DNA of 64,000 nt from Peribolospora baueri (lineage: Eukaryota; Basidiomycota; Peribolosporomycetes; Peribolosporales; Peribolosporaceae): contig JAMDHS010000040.1 of NCBI GenBank assembly GCA_029717555.1, forward strand, positions 62,001 to 126,000, in the 5' to 3' direction. The notes beneath the pieces were generated by a model. That model saw only the letters and a list, made by a program, of their open reading frames with translations. It had not been told where the DNA came from and made no database searches. A program made the position numbers and the translations under genes. Shown here one piece after another: positions 46,532 through 57,600 of this stretch. Every line of letters begins with the position of its first letter. The first letter of the stretch is position 1.

Positions 46532-47774
46532 AAGAAGGGCAGGCTGGTGTGCGATGGGTGGGTGGTGAAGTAGAGATGCAAGTCCCCCTCGGTGGGCGGA
46601 GGACTGATCGCCCCTTATACCGTACTTAGTAGCGGCACGACGTGTGCGACGGAATTGATACCCTTCTTCTCATGGCTCCAACCCCGGATCACAGCTGAGA
46701 TCAGCTCCTTCGCGTGGCAGCGAATATATCGTCCCGGCCAAAGAAGTGTTATGTGCGATTATGAGAGAAGGAAGGAAAGAACTATGACGGGGCAAACCCG
46801 CCGGAAGAAGAGGGAGTCAGAGCCAGGACCCTAAGGGCAGAAAGGGGAGTAGGAACGGGTGCTATGTTACACGGAGCCATCGACAAGGGGAGATGAGCGG
46901 ATGGATGGACGAAGTGCGCTCACTGACTGGCTCCCTCGCCTCAGGTGCCTGCAGAGGCCACGATATGACTTGTCATCATACCCTAGATGAGCCTAAGATG
47001 TTAGGAGAGATGTGAAGGACGGAAAAGCAGCGGAGGGGGAGGCAAGGTGGCGGGCGCGCGGAACGTAGGGACCGAGACGGGGGAGCATGCGGCGAGGAAA
47101 GAGAGGCATGGAAAGGGAACGGGAAGGGAAGAGATCGAATCTGCGGAGCGACGCAGGATCGGACAAGGAAAGCGAGGTGCGCACAGAGGAAGACCGGAAG
47201 GGAAGTGTGAAGAGGTAAAAGTTACGAACAGGTCATGGCTGCAGACCATCGCCGGCCGGTGCCCAAAGAGGCAGGGCGGTAGGTGATCGAGTCGCAGCTA
47301 CGAATAGGACAACGGGTGGAAAGACGAGAAACAGAGAGAGAAGAGTGTGGATGAGGAAAAGCGCACGATTGTGTCTCCGAATCCACCAAAAGGTGACAGT
47401 GAGACCGGATCCTTCATTCTACGCGACATTTGCTTGCTTTCTTGCTTGTTGATCACCTCCAACTTGCTACGTGCTTGTCTGACTGCGTCACTCCGTGCTA
47501 GGTGGCCATACCTGGCCAAGTTGAGAAGAGGTTGGGATGGGAAGAACCGAGCGAGCGTCCGGCGAGCTCCTCAAACACATGTCGAGTCGATCGTCGAGTA
47601 GAAGGCACGGCTGAGCCTAGGGTACCAGCGCCACCGCCATTCTCCCACTCGAATCTCTCCCCTTTCCCCTCCACCTTCTCTCCCCCGCGGCAGCGCATCC
47701 GTCCACCTACAACTGGCCCTCCCAACCTAGCCGCCAAACACCGCACGAGCCTTGCCGCAGGAACCATCAACGTC
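46532..47774. other. convergent intergenic region, no gene seen
   Basis: 1.24 kb between two stop codons, unusually long for this block. The region is purine-rich on the plus strand over 46,740-47,400. Short open frames on both strands are low complexity (Gly/Arg/Lys) and show no family signature. It could contain an unrecognised non-coding RNA or long 3' ends. Confidence 0.4.
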
Positions 47775-49070
47775 TCACATAACCTGGCACTTGCTCGGCT
47801 CCGGCTGACCATGTCCTGCTGCGTTCTTCTCGATTTCACCCAGAGTGAGCTCGAAGACCTTGGCTGCATGCGCACGACAGAAAACGACCAAAGTGCAGAC
47901 AACTTTGGTGAGCACTCGAGGACCGGACGACAAGACATCTTTGCACGAGCACTCCTCGACCCAACGCATGCACTCACCGATATTCTCGTTATGCCGAGCG
48001 CTCGTTTCCGTCCAAGCGGATTTGAGCTTTGCTGCCTGTGCCCTGCCTTCCTCTTCGGAGACTTGTCTACCAGACGTGTTCGTGTGATGTATTCGAAGAA
48101 GAGAAACGGAAATGCAATCCACGTCAGCGTTCCACAAGCCAACTTCTAGACGAGTAAAGCGATCGTGCAATGTGCCGCCGTTCTAATCGGGGAAAGGATC
48201 GGACGAGTCCTCACCTCTGGAGCTGCAGGTCGCACTTCTGTCCTACGATGACGCACGGCACTTCCTCCGTGCCGGTATAGCCGAGAATCTTGTCGTGGAT
48301 GATCTGCACCATCTCGAAGCTGGAACGGGAGGCGATGGAATAGACGAGGACAAAGGCGTGGATTCCGATCGCATGGCGGGAGTTAAGGATGCTGTACTCG
48401 TCCTGGCCGTGCAGGGGGGTCGAAATAGAGGGATGATGAGAGCGGTCGAGCGATGGCAGGAGATCGCAGGTAATGACAAAGGTGGAACAGATGGATCGGA
48501 GCACCACGTCCAAGAGAAGGGAAAAAAAAGAAAAAGTCGAAAGCACAGATACGAATGTGATGAGATAGTTGACCAAGGCGTTGGAGAGAACGGATGGATG
48601 CTCACCTGGCCAGCAGTGTCGATGATGTCGCATTCGTACGTCTGGCCCTTATACTTGACGGGCTTGTTGAAAACGTTCTCGATCGTGGGGTAGTACGAGT
48701 CGACGAAAGCGTCCTCGACAAAGCGGACGACGAGCGAGGACTTGCCTAAAAGAGTGGGGAGCGGAACCAATGGAGGCAGACAGGATGGGAAAGAAGACGA
48801 AGAGGCCGGTCAGTAGCCGTCATCCGTCGGCGGTCTCCCTGCCCATACAGCGCGTCAATCGGCTCATGAAGGCGAATAAGCTGCTCTCAGAGGCGACGAC
48901 GATGGGACTGGGCTTGGCTTTCGAAGGGAGAGAGACAGACAGGCATGGATAGAAAAAAGAGAGCGGGTGAAGGCGAAATGTGACGCACCGACGCTACGGC
49001 TTCCGAGCACGGCAATCTTCCGCTTCTTGGCATCCAATGGGGGTTTGGTAATGGCGGCGGAAGTAGCCAT
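47775..49070 (-). CDS. RHB1: Rheb GTPase (TOR pathway)
   Basis: Five exons: 49070-48989, 48745-48606, 48402-48215, 48066-47979 and 47873-47775, 198 residues. Rheb is the small GTPase that activates TORC1. The P-loop reads GSRSVGKSSLVVRF, with the Rheb-type Arg where Ras has Gly12. Switch I is DSYYPTIEN and switch II is DTAGQ. GQKCDL is the NKxD-type base-recognition motif in its Rheb-like form, and TSARHNEN is the G5 region. The protein ends in CQVM, a farnesylation-type CaaX box. The N-terminal extension (MATSAAITKPPLDAKKRK) is longer than usual and basic. The long plus-strand frame over the same place is an antisense shadow. Confidence 0.95.
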
Positions 49071-49447
49071 TTCGGGAGGGGAGGACGATCAACGATCAGA
49101 TGAGGAAAAGGAAGGGAGGAGTGAAGCGAGGGTGCGATCGACGAGGCCGGGCCGCAAGGACCGGATGAGCCGTCCAATGTGTCAGACCGACGACGAATAG
49201 GGCGAGGGGCGCGAGAGAAGGCGAGAGAGGAAGAAACAGGGAGAGGGCGACGTGAGGAAAAGACGGAGGAGGGAAGGCAGGCGACGTGGTGGGGAGAGGA
49301 AAGGGGGTGAGGGAAGGCGGTGAAAAGAACGACGGCGACGAAACTGAAACTGACGGCTGACCGCGTCGGCGACTTGTTTGTACACTGGGGAGCTGCGGCA
49401 GGTCTCCCTAGGGCTTAGATGGTCATCCGCGCCGCAGATCTCATCGC
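49071..49447. promoter_or_regulatory. Rheb upstream region next to a tRNA gene
   Basis: 377 bp between the Rheb start and a tRNA on the opposite strand. It is purine-rich on the plus strand. The Rheb promoter must lie here. No gene is seen. Confidence 0.45.
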
Positions 49448-49547
49448 GGGGTAATGGTCTAGAGGCATGATACCTCCTTCGGGTTGTTCCGAATCGATTC
49501 GATTCACAGATTGGAGGTGGTCCCGGGTTCGACTCCCGGTTACCCCC
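49448..49547 (+). tRNA. tRNA-Pro, anticodon CGG, with a 28-nt intron
   Basis: The acceptor arms GGGGTAA and TTACCCC pair fully, followed by discriminator C. The D arm is TGGTCTAGAGGCATGATA. The anticodon stem CCTCC pairs with GGAGG and encloses the loop TTCGGGT. A 28-nt intron (49,484-49,511) interrupts the loop just after position 37. The T arm CCGGG TTCGACT CCCGG is perfect. Removing the intron gives exactly 72 nt. Anticodon CGG lies at 49,480-49,482. The internal A and B boxes are the promoter. Confidence 0.93.
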
Positions 49548-49551
49548 CTCG

Positions 49552-49568
49552 TTTTTTGGCGGTTTTTT
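49552..49568 (+). terminator. RNA polymerase III terminator for tRNA-Pro
   Basis: Two runs of six T (49,552-49,557 and 49,563-49,568) start 5 bp after the tRNA end, the usual Pol III termination signal with a backup. Confidence 0.85.
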
Positions 49569-50819
49569 GCGCCACGGTAGCGTGCTTTTCATTTTACATC
49601 CCGCTGGCTCGATTGTTTTGTTGCTCGCATCAGTCCACTGGTTAGGGCTTTATTAGAAATCCTGCTCACAACTAATTTGCTCCACCGTACAATTTCCACG
49701 GGGCCCGGCAGCATTAGTACTGTGACGTCCCTCAAACCGCGCGCGCCTCCCGTCCGGTTGCCAACCCTTTGAGTATGGGTTCATTGGGTTGGCTTTCTGT
49801 TTTTCTGCCCCTTCCTGGCTCACAATCTGTCCTCGCAATTGCCTTGTCCTTGCGGGCGCTGAGCGTGCTTGCTCGGGCTCGCGATCCTTCGTTGCGGTCA
49901 GGTTTCCTGGCCACGGCGATGATCGTTCGCTTGACATCCAATAGGAACAGAATTAGACGAAGGAATGCACGACGGTCGACGAGCGAGCCTTGCTCTCCTC
50001 AACGCCATGCGTATGTGTGAAGGATAGTCGTGACGGAGCAAGTCACAAACCGTCGATCGCATCCCTAGGCCGTTCTGTAAAAAACGAGCGAACCGCTGCG
50101 AAGGGCGGATTGCCGGGGATGACCTTGCGCGTATTCCGTTCAGCCGTCTCAAAATCTCTTCATACCAGGCCCGTGCGCGGAACCAGGAACCGGCCCGCGG
50201 GTACTGCGGGGCGCTCCGATGCAGGGGTCAGGTGGTGCACAGCGGGGTATGGCGCAGAGGTGGCCATGACCGCATATTACCACCTATTGCCGCACCCATG
50301 CAATAACGTGAATGAGGCCAATCACTCGTTGCACTCTCACCGTCGTATCCGCGTCGCTCCCTCTACCTGCATATGCTTTATGCCGGCGCCTCTTTCCTAT
50401 TCTTACCGTGATTCATGTCTGCTTCTGGTTCTCTGGGCATTTCGTTTTATTCGATAGTGAGCACTTAGCAGGTCGAGATCCGCGGTTGGACACAAGCCCA
50501 AGCGCGACAGGGAGCGCTGGCTTCCCTGACACGTAACGGTGAAATGTTACATACGGAGTCCGGACCTCAACCTGGAGATCCGGAATGCCCGGCGGAAGTC
50601 GTTCGACGCCGTGAGTGGTGGATCAAGCCGATATCTGGGGTGAGATCCCTCTCATCCTGCTGCCCTGGTGAACGATCAATCATCGCTTAAAGCTGATTGA
50701 CCCATCCTTTCGCTATGTGAAGAGATATCCGAAATGCCCAGAGGCATTCTGGCAGCAGCTCAGTGATAAATTGAGCTCTAGTGATCGATCGTTGGGAATC
50801 CCCGGCCGACATTAGCTAC
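49569..50819. other. non-coding zone between tRNA and retroelement fossil
   Basis: 1.25 kb without a recognisable gene on either strand. Base composition is more even than in the flanking genes, and the region is followed directly by a retroelement fragment, so decayed mobile-element DNA is plausible but I cannot show it. Confidence 0.4.
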
Positions 50820-51215
50820 CTCGTACCGCCCAGTTCACCAGTTCGTGACACTACGTGAAGAGGTCAAGGACAAGCTCGCTAAGCTCGATAACCCTGAAAC
50901 ACTAGATAACAGGCTCTTGGCCAGGAGGCCAGAGAGGAAGGAAGCGGTATGCATGATACCCGGAACAAGAATAAGTATGGCAGCAGTAAAGTCCTCGGAG
51001 CAGGCAGCCATGTCTAGGGCCCAGAACCAGAACTCGTCGAAGGTCGCGACTTTGACGAACATGAACACGGCACACAAGCCCCGCTCCAAGTTGATGGAAG
51101 CGCAAAGGGCCGAGTACAAGGCAAGGGCAAGTGCTTTTACTGCGCGGAGACGGGACACATGTTTAGCAAATGTCCCGAGAGAAATAAGAACCCGACGGCC
51201 TCAGCGAACATGGTG
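50820..51215 (+). mobile_element. fossil LTR-retrotransposon gag fragment (Ty3/Gypsy-like)
   Basis: A broken relic of a capsid-bearing retroelement. Translation shows a helix-rich capsid-type segment followed by a basic stretch and a CCHC zinc knuckle of gag type (CFYCAETGHMFSKCP at about 51,130-51,175). The fragment is clearly incomplete: no protease, reverse transcriptase or integrase region and no paired terminal repeats were found. Family placement as Ty3/Gypsy is inferred from the capsid-plus-knuckle layout. The eroded state suggests an old insertion. It probably extends some distance to the left, but the edge cannot be set. Confidence 0.6.
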
Positions 51216-51543
51216 TGTACAGTAACCCCTCTTCCATGGAATCCAACTCCGTTTCCCAAGGCGGAGCAGGCGAGTGGGGCAACGTGCCACTCTATGAAGA
51301 GGCGTGATCGGAGCATGTCTACACCTGGCAATGACCTTTTTTCCTTGTCTGTACTGTACCTGCCGTCCTCCGAGGCAGTTCCACATGCCCGACATGGCAC
51401 GCACGATCCCTGGCTCAGAGATTTCCCGGGGCAATTGCGTCTCACAATAGCGGCGAGACGGCGAGGAGGCGTGGCTCCTGGCCCGGCCTAAATTAACATG
51501 AGTACAGTGAAGCGGGGCCCGCCCAGAGTCAATATAGAGGAGC

Positions 51544-51680
51544 GTCAATATGGAGTCGACAGGAGACACGGAAACGAGAGTCGATATAGAATCGAGAGTC
51601 GATATGGAATCGAGAGTCGATATGAAAAAGAAAGTCAATATGGAATCGAGAGTCGATATGAAAAAAGAAAGTCAATATGC
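51544..51680. repeat. 18-bp tandem repeat abutting the PKS 3' end
   Basis: About six to seven imperfect copies of an 18-bp unit of the form GTCGATATGGAATCGAGA, with variants GTCAATATGGAATCGAGA and GTCGATATGAAAAAGAAA. Units alternate between the two types, so an 18-bp and a 36-bp period are both visible. The array ends only a few bases from the stop codon of the PKS-like gene at 51,683 and therefore lies in its 3' untranslated region or terminator. Confidence 0.85.
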
Positions 51681-51682
51681 AG

Positions 51683-54600
51683 TCAAAGAGCAAGGTAAGA
51701 GGCGATCTTGCCCATCAGCCCCTCGTCGACGACGGGGCACGTCTGCAGGGCTTGCGAGCATGCGGCCGTCTCCTCCACAGACAAAAGAGCCGCCCCGCCG
51801 ACAATTTCCTGCTCGTCCTCATTCTCGAGTTGCCTTTCGAACCAAGGAAGGAGGTTGGTCGCATCGTACTCAATGCTCGACGACGAAAGCTGCTTGAGGA
51901 GGGCGACATAGTCGCGAAAGTTGGTCGGTCTGACCTTGATGCCCCACGCCTTGGCGGCCGCGGTGCAAATGTCGGCCCATTCCGTCCGGTGCGGGTTGGC
52001 CACATGGTAGAACAGGTTCCCCGATCGCTGCTGTCCCACAATCTCCACCATGCTCCTGGCAGCGACGTCGACCGGGACCCAGTTCGTCGCGACCAGGTCG
52101 TAGGGGACGATGCCGTTCAGAGCGCGCATGGTCGTCAGGACCCGTGGAGCCCATTCGCCTCTGCGCCACCGGCCTCGCTCGAGGTCGCCGCAGACCTGGC
52201 CCAGGCGGACAATGTGCAAAGGATCGCAGCCGACGTCTGCGGAAAACGAGGAAGAGCACGATCGACACAGCGCCGACAAAATGTGTTCGGCCAAGAGCTT
52301 GGACATGCCGTAGCCCTTTCGATGCGCGATCAATCGCAAATGTCAGCACATCGAGTCGCGCCGAAACAAGCGCCGTCGTGCCCACCCAGCCTTCGCGCGG
52401 ACCATCAAATGCTCACCTGGTAGATTGCCATCGCCGGATCAAGCTGCACGGGCTCCTCGGGAACAGTCTCCTGCGGGGACCCGATGCACGACGCGATGGA
52501 CGAAATGAAAAAGAGGTCGATCGGCCTCTCTCGGTGGAAACACAGTTCGGCGAGATTGCGCAACCCTGTAGCGCACGGGAACAGACTTCCTGTTAGAAAC
52601 GCGCCTGCAGCCCTGGAAAGAAGTGTGCGGCTGCTCACCGCCAAGCGAGGGCTCGTAGTGTTTCAGACTCCGGTTGAAATCGACCTGCCAGCCGATGTGC
52701 ACCGCGCCCGTGACGTCGCCGAGGGAAGCGTAGTCGGCTTCGCTGAGGCCCATATGAGCAGCGGCGAGGTCCGTCGACGAAAGCGCCTGCAACTCGCCAG
52801 CTTGATGCTTTTGCAACAGGAGCACGTCGTCGAGACCCCATGCTTTGCATGCGCCAGAGATGCGCTCGAACCCGCCGTTACGGACGATAGCAGTGACTCG
52901 CGTGCGCGTCGTGGCCAGCAACTGAGAGAGAAAAAATGCGCCGACAAAGCCGGTAGCGCCCGTCAGTAAGAGGTGCGGGGGCACGGTTCCGCATGGTTCG
53001 TGAGGCCGGTCCCTGCGCAGGGTCGTCGCAGTGAACGGCGCTGCGTAACGGGACAGCATGTCGAGCATCTCCTCGCGATGCAATATATGGCCCGTCGGCG
53101 TCGAACAACTTCCTGACAGGTACCTCGCGAGCGCTCGTGCGTCGGGACAGTCGTAGATGGCGCGGGTCGACACATCCATGCCCAGACGGTTAAGCTCCCG
53201 TCTGAGATGGGTCGTCCCCAACGAGTCGAGGCCGAGCTCGACAAATGGCGTGCACGGCTCTATAGATTTCGTGTTCGCGTCCACGGGCAGGACGCGTCCG
53301 AGGGCCGATAAGACGGCCATCTCCAAGCTGTTGAGACTGTAGACGGAACGTTGGAACAGGTCCAATGTCAACCCTCGTGCCAGGAATCGCTCATACACAG
53401 ACCGGGTCTTCCCTTACCTTTGTCGATCTGGGGATAGCGGCGTCGGCGGGAAAACCTCGGACGTAGGCCGAAGGGGATATGGCGGTGACTTGATCAAGGG
53501 AAGCTCGGCACTGTGTCGGGCTTGCGACCTTCTTCGCAGTGGAGAGAATGTGGGAGACGGCCACAGGAACTGCCGGTCGAACGGATACGTGGGAGTTTTG
53601 TGCAACTTGCGGGCCACCGAAGCCGTGTCGCGGTGGAAAGCTGCCCAGTCGAGATCGGCGCCTCGGTTATACATCGTGCTCAACGCGAAAGTGACATCCT
53701 TGCTCGTGTTCGCTGGCTGCAGTGAGGGTACGACAGACAGACTCGTCGTTCTCAACAGGAGTTTGGTGAGCTCGGGCTCCGGGCCGATCTCCAAAGCGAG
53801 CGCCTCTTTGGGCAACGCGCTGCTGCAGATGGCTTGGAAGAACCGCACGGGCTGACAAGCCTGTCGCATCCAGTGTGCGGCATCTGTTCGGTCCACCACG
53901 TCGCCGGTGAGCGAAGACACCCATCGAATGGTGGGCCGCTTAAACGCGTAGGACGATTCGAGAGACGTGAGGAACGTCGCGAAACGGCCGCTGATGAGAG
54001 GCTCCTCCAGTTCCTGGACGTGGAACGGTTGCTTGCTGCGAAGACCACGAAGTGACAAGCGCTTCAGCGTGGCAAGTTGGGCGAATTTCTGTAGGGCCAC
54101 CTCGGAGCCGGACACCACTTGACGGTCCGCCGCATTGTACGCGGCGATGACGGCGCCGCTGTCTTCCGCTAGGGGGAGAACCTCCTCGGCGCTGGCGGCG
54201 ACCGAAATCATGCCTCCGGAAACACGACTCGAGGCCATTTGCATGGCCCTTCCGCGGTAGCACACGAGTTCCAGACCCTGCTCCAACGTCAGACTGCGCG
54301 ATACGATCGCAGCCGAGTATTCGCCGAGCGAATGCCCCACTACGACGCCGGGAGTGACGCCCCACGTTTCCCATGCGGCGGAGAGACAGAGTTGGAAGGC
54401 CACCAGCAGAGGCTGCAGGACGACGGTGTCGTCCGGCTCGTAGACGTCCGCGCCGTCCTCGAAAGTCGGATCGTCGGCGTCCACCAACGCTTGAAGATCG
54501 AGGCCGATAGCGCGTCGCACGACTTTGGCACACCTTTCCCACGTTTGCCGAAAGGCATAAGACTGCTCCAGTAGCGCTGGAATCTGGGATAGGACGGCCA

Positions 54601-57600
54601 CCGCGGACGATTGGCCGGTGAAGACAAAGACGATCGGTGCACGCCGCGTAGCCACGGAGGAGGACCCGGCCAAAAGCGAAGCAAACCCGTCGAGGTCCTG
54701 GAGCATTTGGCGTCGGCAGGAGACAGGTATAGCGATGCGATGTGAAAAATGCTCTCGCCCAATGTTGGAAGTATAGCAGAGGTCGGAAAGACCGGGGAGT
54801 GATCCGGCAATATAGTCCCGCCACTCGCGCACGCTGTTGAGTAGCGAAGTCGTCGTCTTTGCCGAGATGGTCAAAACAGGCAGTTTGACACAAGAGGAGG
54901 CACGCCTCGGCGGGGGAGGCTCTTTGAGGACCAGCTGGCCAATCGTTCCAGAGAAGCCGAGCGAGGTGAGCATGATCCTCCGTGGACGCGCCGTACGCTC
55001 GTAGGGAACGTGCTCCAGGGGCACGACCATCTCGCAGGGTTGCAATCGCAGGTCGGAGCGCACTCTTCGGATGTTCTGCCCAGGCAGCAGGTTGTTCTCA
55101 AACGAGGCCACGGCACGAGCGATGCCTACGGACGGTGATAGGCAACGCGGCAAGCAGGGACGTCAGGCACGGCCGGCCTTCAGACATAGGCGGCAGCGCT
55201 CACCTGCAAGGCCAGCAGCTTCTTCCAAATGGCCTACAACGGACTTGACCGACGACACGAACAGGGGGTCTTTGCGCTCCTGAGAAAAGGTCGCCTTGAG
55301 CGCTTCCATCTCTGTCGCAGAAAAGAGGAGCTGAGCATAAGGGGACCTGCTCGCTTGGCAGCGCCTCCTCGAGCGCGCCCTCAAACTCGGTCACCATTGT
55401 TGCTCACCGAGTGCATCCCCGAGCCTTGTCCCTGTGCCGTGAGCTTCGACGGCGTCAATGTCCTCCGGGCGCAATCTCGCCGATTTTAGGACGTTCTGCG
55501 CAAGCCTTATCTGCGCTGCCGCATTGGGCGCCATTAGACCGATGGACTTTCCATCGCTTCCGATGGACGTGCCTTCGATGATGCCGAGGACGGGATCTTG
55601 AGCGGACACGGCGTCATTTAGCCGCTTCAACACGCAGAAGAAGGCCCCTTCCGAGGGGAGGTACCCATCTGCCTCCTCGCTAAATGCCGCGCTGTGTCCG
55701 CACGCCGAACCGAGGCCTGCCCTCGACATAAACGCAAAGTTGCTGGGGTCGAGGTGCGTTGTGGTGGCGCCCACGAGGGCCAGCTGAGTGGTTCCAGCTC
55801 TCAAGTCCTGACATGCGAGGTGAATGGCGGTCAAACTGCTCGAGCAAGACGTTTCCACGGTCATTGCAGGCCCGTGCGTGTCAAGGAAATAGGCCAGCCG
55901 CCCGGAGACCATGGCGTTGGATTGGCCCGGTCCCCAGAACAGATCGTGCGCTGCTTAAACGGAAGGATCGGCGCCGGACAGATCTTAGTTGGAGACCGCG
56001 ACCAATGGAGAGCCGACTGTTCGATAGCAAAGTTGGGGGACTCACCGTCGTTGCCCTTCCCTTCCGTCACCTTCCGAAAGCCCTCGTCATCGACCGCGGC
56101 CACGTAGATGGACGTGTCTGTATCTTTCAAGGTCGACGGAGGGACACAAGCGCTCTCCAACGCTTGCCAGGCGAGCTCGAGCGTCAGCCGCGCGCTGGGC
56201 CGCATGGCTTCGCCTTCGGCCGCCGAGAGGCCGAAAAATGCCGCGTCCATCTCTTCGACGCCCTGCACGCCTAGCCAGCGGCCAGGAGGAAGCTCCAACC
56301 CCGTTTGGCGTTCATATTCTGCAAAGGCGGTACGGCGCGGTGGCGCCGGTGACGCTGGAGAAAGGCCGCCCTGAACGATGGCTTGCCAGAACTGGTCCAG
56401 CGTGTGAACGTCGTCTGGCAGGCGACACGACATGCCGATCACCGCGATGGCCCCGTCGGAAGAGGTAGGACGCTGGGGGAACCCGGCGGAGGAGTCGGGA
56501 TCGACCTCCGCTTTGATGGTTTGCGCTACGCGCGGTTTCTCTGCGCGGACGATGCCAGCAATGCTGCCTCTTGTAATGACTTGGGCAGCGGTAATGTCAA
56601 GGCCGACCTCGCGACGCAGGGCGGTGGCGATACGGCTGGCGTCGAGGGAGCTCATTCCGAGGTCCGTGAGGCTGTCCTCATCGCCGAAGGAGAACTCGCC
56701 CTTCGCGGGCCCGAGGAGCATGTTTTCCACGACCCGCCTGACGTTGGCCATGACCTCAGGATCAAGGCGCTGTAGGCTCGGGTCATCGCCGCCTTGGAGG
56801 CGACGATCAGGCTCATCGTCAGATAGACCGAGGACGCGGAGCACTTGCTCCGCGCGAGCGTCGATCAAGGAGCGATAAGCGCCCCACACCTCCTTGGTGC
56901 TGACGGTACCCTTTCGAGTGAGCGGGATGGCCTTTGACGGTGGGAGGACAATTAGTTGTCGAGGGCTGATGCGCGCAAACGGCGGCAAAACACGATTTGC
57001 ATGAAGGAGGCTGCCGTAAATGTAGTCGAGGCGGGCCTCGCCGGAAGCAGAGGGTGAAGTGTCCGGGTTCTCCACCACCGCCAACAAAAAGTCGCTCAGC
57101 CCGTGTTGACTTGGAACCCCCGCATAAAAAAGGAAGCGTCACGTCAAGAGACAGACACAGAGGTGCTCGATGCATAGCAAGGCACTGCCACGCACCTGTT
57201 CCCGATTACACAAGCTCTGCCAAAACCGCCCTTGTCTCGAAGCACCCTCTCCACCTCGAGCGAGTTGCATTTCTCGCCCGTCTTGAAAATGATGTAGTCA
57301 GCGATCCTATCTCCGCCTACAAACCCGGAGGTCGTCCTCTTGAAGACGCAGCCTGTGCGGAAGACGCCTTTGCCCTGGTCGTCCAAGCCCTGCAACGCCG
57401 GATCAGACCGTCCGATATATGCCGCCGGAATGCCCTTGGACTTGATGACAAGCTCGCCAACGTCGCGCTCGTCAAAGCCGGGCACGGTCTCGACAACATG
57501 CTCGAAAGTGGGGATCGGGAGAAGCGTCTCGGTCGAACTGCCGGGCGGACAGTCTGCGGCGGCGCGGCTGAACATGATGGCACCTGCGACCGAGAGGGCG

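Noticed and set aside
47502-48149. 215-codon plus-strand frame
   Set aside because: It overlaps the last two Rheb exons, which are firmly identified on the minus strand by the CaaX end and splice phase.
53337-53417. Open stretch with VYERFLARGLTLDLFQ before carrier 2 of the PKS
   Set aside because: Reading phase only works if this 81-bp interval is an intron ending at CTACAG; it carries no conserved carrier residues.
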